From positions 248,001 to 312,000 of the forward strand of contig MLAV02000001.1 in the NCBI GenBank assembly GCA_001870995.2: a DNA stretch of 64,000 nucleotides, read 5' to 3'. The DNA comes from Chitinophaga sp. CB10 (GTDB lineage: Bacteria > Bacteroidota > Bacteroidia > Chitinophagales > Chitinophagaceae). Position numbers and translations under genes: made by a program. This document shows, in pieces, positions 59,428 through 64,000 of the stretch. The stretch's first letter is position 1. The number at the start of each line of letters is the position of its first letter. The notes beneath the pieces are model-generated. The model was not told the origin of the DNA. It saw only the letters and a list, made by a program, of their open reading frames with translations, and ran no database searches.

Positions 59428-60018
59428 ATGAATGGCAAAAATTTTTACAGCAGGCGTTTTTTCCTGAAAACCTCAGGCGCTATGGCAGCCCTGGCAGCCA
59501 TCCCGGCCACGGTAAAGTCGTTTTACCTGGATGCCAAACGCCTTATCATCCCCAGGCGGCAAAAGCAGCCGCTGCGGGTTATGATCAACAAGCAATCCCA
59601 CCAACTCGATGTGGACACCCGCACCACCCTGCTGGACCTACTCCGGGAAGAACTGCACCTCACCGGCACCAAGAAAGGATGCGACCACGGCCAATGCGGC
59701 GCCTGCACCGTGCACGTAAACGGGGAGCGGGTACTCAGCTGCCTGACGCTCGCGGCCACATTGCCCGGTAAGGAAGTTACCACCATCGAAGGGCTCGCAG
59801 ACGGCGATCAGCTGCATCCCATGCAGGCCGCCTTCCTGGAATGCGACGGCTTCCAGTGCGGATACTGCACCCCGGGGCAGATCATGTCCGCCGTGGCCTG
59901 CGTCAAAGAAGGGCATACCCGCTCCGTGGAAGAAATCAAGGAGTTCATGAGTGGCAACCTTTGCCGCTGTGGCGCGTATAACGGTATTGTGGAATCCATT
60001 CAAAAAGTAGCAAAATGA
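59428..60018 (+). CDS. paoA: Periplasmic aldehyde oxidoreductase, 2Fe-2S subunit
   Basis: A 196-residue small subunit of a xanthine-oxidase-family enzyme. A twin-arginine signal (SRRFFLKTSGAMAALAA, residues 8-24) sends the complex to the periplasm. The plant-type 2Fe-2S cluster uses Cys85, Cys90, Cys93 and Cys105 (CDHGQCGACTVHVNG), and the second cluster uses Cys144, Cys147, Cys179 and Cys181 (CGYCTPGQIMS, GNLCRCGAYNGI). It passes electrons from the molybdenum centre. It overlaps the FAD subunit gene by four bases. The order small-FAD-large matches E. coli paoABC. Confidence 0.93.
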   Translation: MNGKNFYSRRFFLKTSGAMAALAAIPATVKSFYLDAKRLIIPRRQKQPLRVMINKQSHQLDVDTRTTLLDLLREELHLTGTKKGCDHGQCGACTVHVNGERVLSCLTLAATLPGKEVTTIEGLADGDQLHPMQAAFLECDGFQCGYCTPGQIMSAVACVKEGHTRSVEEIKEFMSGNLCRCGAYNGIVESIQKVAK

Positions 60019-60992
60019 AGCCATTCAGCTTTAGTAAATCCGACAAAGTAAGTAAGGCTTTAGTTGCAAAGAAAGAAGCCGTACAGTTTCTGGCAGGTGG
60101 CACCAACCTGGTGGACCTCATGAAAAAAAATATAGCCGTTCCCGATGGGCTCATCGATATTACCGCTGTACTATCCGATAAAGTGGAATCCATCAACGGC
60201 AACACGCGCATCGGCGCCATGGTACGCAACAGCGCCCTGGCCAACGATCCGCAGATACTCGCCAAACATCCGCTGGTAGCAAAGGCCGTACTGGCCGGCG
60301 CTTCCCCGCAGATCAGGAACATGGCCTCTACCGCTGGCAACCTCCTGCAACGCACCCGCTGCCCTTATTTCTACGAAACCAGCGCTCCCTGCAATAAACG
60401 TAAACCCGGCAGCGGCTGCAGCGCCCTCCACGGCGAGCAGCGCATGAGCGCCATCATCGGGTATAACGAGCAATGCGTAGCCGTACATCCGTCAGACCTA
60501 TGCGTGGCCCTGGCCGCCCTTGGCGCTACGGTAAACGTAACGGATAAAGGAAATAAACAACTGACCATCCCGTTCAAAGATTTTCATAAACTGCCGGAAT
60601 CCACGCCGGAGTTGGATAACCACCTCCCGAAAGATGCCATCATCACGTCCGTGGATATACCGGATAATCCCTTCAATAAGCATTTCGCCTACCTGAAGCT
60701 GAGGGACCGCGACTCCTACGCATTCGCCCTCGTATCCGTAGCGGCGGCGCTGCAGCTGGAAGGCAACCGCATCAAAGATGCACGGCTCGCCTCCGGCGGC
60801 GTGGCCCACAAGCCATGGCGCTGGCAAAAAGCGGAACAGTACCTCAGAGGGAAGGAAGCCAATGCCGCCACCTTCAGCGCTGCGGCAGCCATCGTGGCCG
60901 ATGAGGTGAAACCCCTGCCAGGCAACGGCTTTAAGAAGGTCATGCTCAGCGGCGCTATTGAAACTGCTTTGCAGAATTGTTTAACTGCTTAA
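60015..60992 (+). CDS. paoB: Periplasmic aldehyde oxidoreductase, FAD-binding subunit
   Basis: A 325-residue middle subunit. FAD-binding motifs are AGGTNLVDLMKK (residues 28-39) and TAGNLLQRTRCPYF. Four cysteines, Cys116, Cys126, Cys135 and Cys154, lie in an insert characteristic of PaoB-type proteins, which hold an extra 4Fe-4S cluster. The C-terminal CO dehydrogenase flavoprotein domain spans about 215-320 (DRDSYAFALVSVAAALQLEG, RLASGGVAHKPWR). It has no signal of its own and is exported as a passenger of the Tat-tagged small subunit. Confidence 0.92.
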   Translation: MKPFSFSKSDKVSKALVAKKEAVQFLAGGTNLVDLMKKNIAVPDGLIDITAVLSDKVESINGNTRIGAMVRNSALANDPQILAKHPLVAKAVLAGASPQIRNMASTAGNLLQRTRCPYFYETSAPCNKRKPGSGCSALHGEQRMSAIIGYNEQCVAVHPSDLCVALAALGATVNVTDKGNKQLTIPFKDFHKLPESTPELDNHLPKDAIITSVDIPDNPFNKHFAYLKLRDRDSYAFALVSVAAALQLEGNRIKDARLASGGVAHKPWRWQKAEQYLRGKEANAATFSAAAAIVADEVKPLPGNGFKKVMLSGAIETALQNCLTA

Positions 60993-61001
60993 TCTGACAT
61001 C

Positions 61002-63215
61002 ATGGGATTATTCAACACTAAAAATAAAGCTGCCGGCAAACCCAATGGTCGTGTGGAAGGGATCGCAAAAGTGACCGGCGCCGGCAAATATGCAGCGGAA
61101 TACAAGCTGGATAATATGTGTCATGCCGTATTCGTAGGCAGCAGCATCGCGGCTGGTACCATCAAAAGCATTCACCTCGATCATGCAAAGCAGGTGGAAG
61201 GCGTGCTGGATATCATCACGCACCTCAACCGGCCGGCAGTGGCAGGTTTTGCCACAGAAGCAAAACTTAAGGATACCCGCTTCGGCCTCCCGCTTTTTCA
61301 TACGGATAAAGTCTATTTCAGCAACCAGCCTATTGCCATGGTGATCGCTGAAACCCTGGAAGATGCAAGCTACGCGGCCTCCCTGGTGGAAGTGACCTAT
61401 GAGGCCTCTCCCGCTACGGTGGACTTCAAAACGGCGTACGCCGCCGTACCACTGAAGCCGCAAGGCAGGGAACGCGGTTCGATGGACGCCTGGGCCAACG
61501 CCCCGGCAGTAATCGACCAGGAATACCACATGGCCGCGGAAGTGCATAGCCCCATGGAAATGCACGCCACCATTGCCCATTGGACGGGCGATGATAAGCT
61601 GGTGCTGTACGATAAAACCCAGGGCGTAGTGAACGTGCAGCGCACCATCGCCAAAATATTTGAAATCCCCCAGGAAAATATTGAAGTATTCAGCGAATTC
61701 GTGGGAGGCGGTTTCGGATCCGGACTACGGGTATGGACCAACGGAGTTGGCGCCATCATGGCCGCCAAACAGGTGAAACGCCCCGTGAAGCTCATGCTCA
61801 CCCGCCCGCAGATGTTCAGCCTCACAGGTTACCGCCCCGCCGCCTGGCAGCGCGTGAAAATCGGCGCTGATAAGGACGGCAGGTTCCTCGGCATCCTCCA
61901 CCAGGGCAAAAACGGTACTTCCATGTTTGAACAGTTCCAGGAAGGTATTACCGCCATCACCCGCATGGTGTATAACTTCGATAACCTGAAAGCGGAACAG
62001 GCCATCGTGCCGCTGAACCTCGGCACGCCCACGTGGATGCGGGGCCCGGGCGACTGCACCGGCGCATTCGCCGTGGAAAGCGCCATCGATGAGCTGAGCT
62101 ACCAGTTGAATATGGACCCGGTAGCGCTGCGGCTTAAGAACTTCGCCATCACCCACGACCCGGAAAATAAAAAGCCCTATTCCAGTAACTTCATCGACGA
62201 ATGCATTACCAAAGGCGCAGAAATGATTGGCTGGAAACAACGTAAGCAACAGCCCGGCGCTATTACGGAAGGCGATTGGAAAATCGGCTACGGTGTGGCA
62301 GTAGGCATGTGGGGCGCAGGCCGCGGCAATGCCAGCGCAGGCATCACGATGGAAAAAGATGGTACCATGACGGTGAAGACCGCCATGACGGACATCGGCA
62401 CAGGCACCGGTACTTCCATGCAAAACATGGCGCATACATTTACCGGCATGCCAAAAGAAAAGATCAAAATTGAACTGGGCCACTCCACGCTGCCTACCGC
62501 CGGCAGCCAGGGAGGCAGCACGGGCATGTCGTCCATGAGCGGTGCAGTAGCAGCTGTATGCGATGTGCTGAAGCAACAGCTGGCCGGTTATGCTGCCGCC
62601 ATCAATCCCGTCTATAAAGACGCCAAACCGGCGGATATCCTGCTGTCCGCAACGGGCATTTCCTATAAGACAGCGAAAAATGAATTTGTGTCGCTGGCCG
62701 ATATATGGCAGAAAAACAACCTCGCCAACATTGAAGTGAAAGCCAGCTCCGGCCCCGGCGCGGAACGCCAGCAATACGCCTTCTGTTGCTCTACCGCGCA
62801 TTTCATCAAAGTAAGGGTGCATACCAAAACCGGGAAAGTGAAGATTGAAAAAGCAGTGTGCGTGGCGGATGGCGGCACGATCGTAAGCGAGAAGCCCGCA
62901 GCCAACCAGATTTCCGGCGCAATCGTTGGCGGTATCGGTATGGCGCTGATGGAAGAAATCCATGCGGACCACCGGCTGGGCAACCTCGTCGGCAACGATT
63001 TTGCAGGCTATCACTTTGCCGTGAATGCAGATGCGCCGATCATAGAAGTGGCGTTTATCAATAAGCCTGATCCTTACGTGAACCCCAGCGGCGCCAAGGG
63101 TTTGGGCGAAGTGGGCATCATCGGTTGCGCGCCTGCAATTGCCAATGCCATCTACAATGCTACCGGCAAACGGTTGAGAGATTTACCGATTACGCCGGAT
63201 AAAATACTGGTATAA
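61002..63215 (+). CDS. paoC: Periplasmic aldehyde oxidoreductase, molybdenum-cofactor subunit
   Basis: A 737-residue catalytic subunit that oxidises aldehydes to acids at a molybdenum cofactor. It contains GRVEGIAKVTGAGKYAAEY at the start, EFVGGGFGSGLRVW (cofactor binding, about residues 230-243) and the catalytic Glu near 703 in GAKGLGEVGIIG. Length matches E. coli PaoC (732). The likely role is detoxifying aromatic or aliphatic aldehydes in the periplasm. No XdhC/PaoD-type cofactor-insertion gene is present within the window, so the chaperone must lie elsewhere. The operon ends at the hairpin 63222-63259. Confidence 0.93.
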   Translation: MGLFNTKNKAAGKPNGRVEGIAKVTGAGKYAAEYKLDNMCHAVFVGSSIAAGTIKSIHLDHAKQVEGVLDIITHLNRPAVAGFATEAKLKDTRFGLPLFHTDKVYFSNQPIAMVIAETLEDASYAASLVEVTYEASPATVDFKTAYAAVPLKPQGRERGSMDAWANAPAVIDQEYHMAAEVHSPMEMHATIAHWTGDDKLVLYDKTQGVVNVQRTIAKIFEIPQENIEVFSEFVGGGFGSGLRVWTNGVGAIMAAKQVKRPVKLMLTRPQMFSLTGYRPAAWQRVKIGADKDGRFLGILHQGKNGTSMFEQFQEGITAITRMVYNFDNLKAEQAIVPLNLGTPTWMRGPGDCTGAFAVESAIDELSYQLNMDPVALRLKNFAITHDPENKKPYSSNFIDECITKGAEMIGWKQRKQQPGAITEGDWKIGYGVAVGMWGAGRGNASAGITMEKDGTMTVKTAMTDIGTGTGTSMQNMAHTFTGMPKEKIKIELGHSTLPTAGSQGGSTGMSSMSGAVAAVCDVLKQQLAGYAAAINPVYKDAKPADILLSATGISYKTAKNEFVSLADIWQKNNLANIEVKASSGPGAERQQYAFCCSTAHFIKVRVHTKTGKVKIEKAVCVADGGTIVSEKPAANQISGAIVGGIGMALMEEIHADHRLGNLVGNDFAGYHFAVNADAPIIEVAFINKPDPYVNPSGAKGLGEVGIIGCAPAIANAIYNATGKRLRDLPITPDKILV

Positions 63216-63221
63216 AAGAAG

Positions 63222-63265
63222 AACGTGGTTCGGGAGGTTTTATGTCCCCGAACCACGTTTTATAA
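63222..63265 (+). terminator. Rho-independent terminator of the pao operon
   Basis: 13-bp stem AACGTGGTTCGGG (63222-63234) / CCCGAACCACGTT (63247-63259), then TTATAAATT. It begins 7 bp after the paoC stop. Confidence 0.85.
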
Positions 63266-63295
63266 ATTTACCGGATGTTTATGCAGGCGCAAAAG

Positions 63296-63367
63296 CCATC
63301 CGCTCCATGTAATCTCCTATTCCTCACTCCATCAGCGTAATCCCCATCCACTCCACGCAATCTCCTA
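63296..63367. repeat. Imperfect 24-bp direct repeat, two copies
   Basis: CCATCCGCTCCATGTAATCT and CCATCCACTCCACGCAATCT, each continuing CCTA, lie at 63296-63319 and 63344-63367 (48-bp period, three differences). They fill the gap between convergent genes and have no known role. Confidence 0.45.
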
Positions 63368-63376
63368 CCCATCCCA

Positions 63377-64000
63377 TCAATTCAACCCCCTGTACTCATT
63401 CGGTGTAATCCCCGTCCGCTGCTTAAATAACCGCGTAAAATGCTGCGGATACTTAAACCCCAGCTCATACGCCACCTGGCTAATCGTCTTCTCCATATCA
63501 AACACCCGCTCCTTCGCCAGTTCTATCACCTTGTTCTGAATATATTCCTGCGCCGATTTCCCCGTCTCTTTCTTAATCAAATCCCCGAAATAATTAGCGG
63601 ATAAATGCAACGCATCCGCGCAGTACCCCACCGTCGGAAGGCCCTGCTGCTGCGGCTTGTCCGATAAAAAGTATTCCTGCAGCACCCGCTCGAATTTTTC
63701 CACCGTCCCTTTGTTCTGGTTATCCCTCGTCAGGAACTGCCGGTCGTAAAACCGGAGGCAGTAGTTGAGGAATAATTCAATATTGGCAGTGATCAGTTTT
63801 TTACTGTGATGGTCAATCGCATGGCTCAGCTCATACTGGATTTTTGCAAAGCAATCCAGCACAATCTGCCGTTCTTTTTCCGACAAATGCAGCGCTTCAT
63901 TCACATCATAGGAAAAAAACGTATAGTCGTGTATGTTCTTGCCGAGAGAAGTGCCGGCAATCAGGTCCGGATGGAAGACGAGCGACCAGCCCCTGACCTG
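63377..64000 (-). CDS. AraC-family transcriptional regulator, 5' part outside the window
   Basis: The window shows the last 207 codons of a regulator that continues past position 64000 (the visible start reads QVRGWSLVFHPDLIAGTSLGKN). The C-terminal AraC/XylS DNA-binding domain (last about 100 residues) has two helix-turn-helices: LSANYFGDLIKKETGKSAQEY and ISQVAYELGFKYPQHFTRLFK, ending GITPNEYRGLN. The visible N-terminal part is the end of a cupin-like sensing domain. A Met at 63904 is internal, not a true start. It faces the pao operon, whose promoter region holds paired repeats suited to an AraC activator. Confidence 0.92.
   Translation of the reverse strand, partial: QVRGWSLVFHPDLIAGTSLGKNIHDYTFFSYDVNEALHLSEKERQIVLDCFAKIQYELSHAIDHHSKKLITANIELFLNYCLRFYDRQFLTRDNQNKGTVEKFERVLQEYFLSDKPQQQGLPTVGYCADALHLSANYFGDLIKKETGKSAQEYIQNKVIELAKERVFDMEKTISQVAYELGFKYPQHFTRLFKQRTGITPNEYRGLN

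Noticed and set aside
61725..63014. 429-codon open frame antisense to paoC
   Set aside because: Shadow of the molybdenum subunit gene. The product is low in structure and without motifs.

Overview
The window looks like chromosome from a Bacteroidota bacterium of the Chitinophaga type (family Chitinophagaceae). The evidence is two SusC/SusD outer-membrane uptake systems, an ECF sigma/FecR pair, many short lipoproteins, promoters of the Bacteroidota form TTTG-N18-20-TAnnTTTG, almost no Shine-Dalgarno sequences, and moderately high GC coding DNA. No rRNA, tRNA, CRISPR array, transposase or phage gene was seen. The left end cuts through an ABC permease and the right end through an AraC-type regulator.

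Layout. 1-9.4 kb holds housekeeping and efflux genes: ABC permease, Bcr/CflA efflux, GNAT, a succinate/acetate CoA-transferase, a membrane-anchored DNA/RNA endonuclease, an M20 amidohydrolase, a lipoprotein and a TetR regulator. 9.4-20.1 kb holds an MFS pump, then a surface-signalling uptake locus: ECF sigma, FecR anti-sigma, SusC with an STN domain, SusD, a DUF4843 lipoprotein and a PKD-like lipoprotein, closed by a strong terminator. 20.3-22.9 kb is a cobalamin riboswitch, a further folded leader and metE. 22.9-31.5 kb holds a thioesterase, a PhnA-like protein, an MFS pump divergent from an HxlR regulator (frameshifted), an MBOAT/SGNH acylation pair, a Tat-type SDR, a PepSY-like protein and an exported acetolactate decarboxylase. 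31.7-35.5 kb holds a GNAT (frameshifted) with a MarR regulator, then a cluster of envelope proteins of unknown role whose last gene has its 3' tail repeated three times.

35.5-50.7 kb is a polysaccharide utilisation-like locus: a divergent LacI regulator with two perfectly phased operators, SusC, SusD, a sialate-O-acetylesterase-type esterase, a large secreted alpha/alpha-barrel protein, a sodium:solute symporter, a cytoplasmic FAD oxidoreductase with an extra C-terminal region, and a GH9-like secreted hydrolase. The gene order implies capture at the outer membrane, periplasmic deacetylation and cleavage, symport, and cytoplasmic oxidation. The substrate cannot be read from the sequence.

50.8-64 kb holds a GntR/TSUP/DUF1634 export operon, DUF493, a YceI lipoprotein with highly-expressed codon use, a two-gene operon for a leaderless zinc-dependent phospholipase C-like protein plus a CARDB-like partner, a NAD(P)-binding protein, and a periplasmic aldehyde oxidoreductase (paoABC type) with an AraC-type regulator nearby.

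Most worth a second look: the phospholipase-like/CARDB operon; the triplicated gene tail at 32.7 kb; the extra RNA structure and leader peptide between the B12 aptamer and metE; the LacI-controlled locus; a dispersed repeat found in two convergent gaps; and two single-base frameshifts in short homopolymers, which may be assembly errors.
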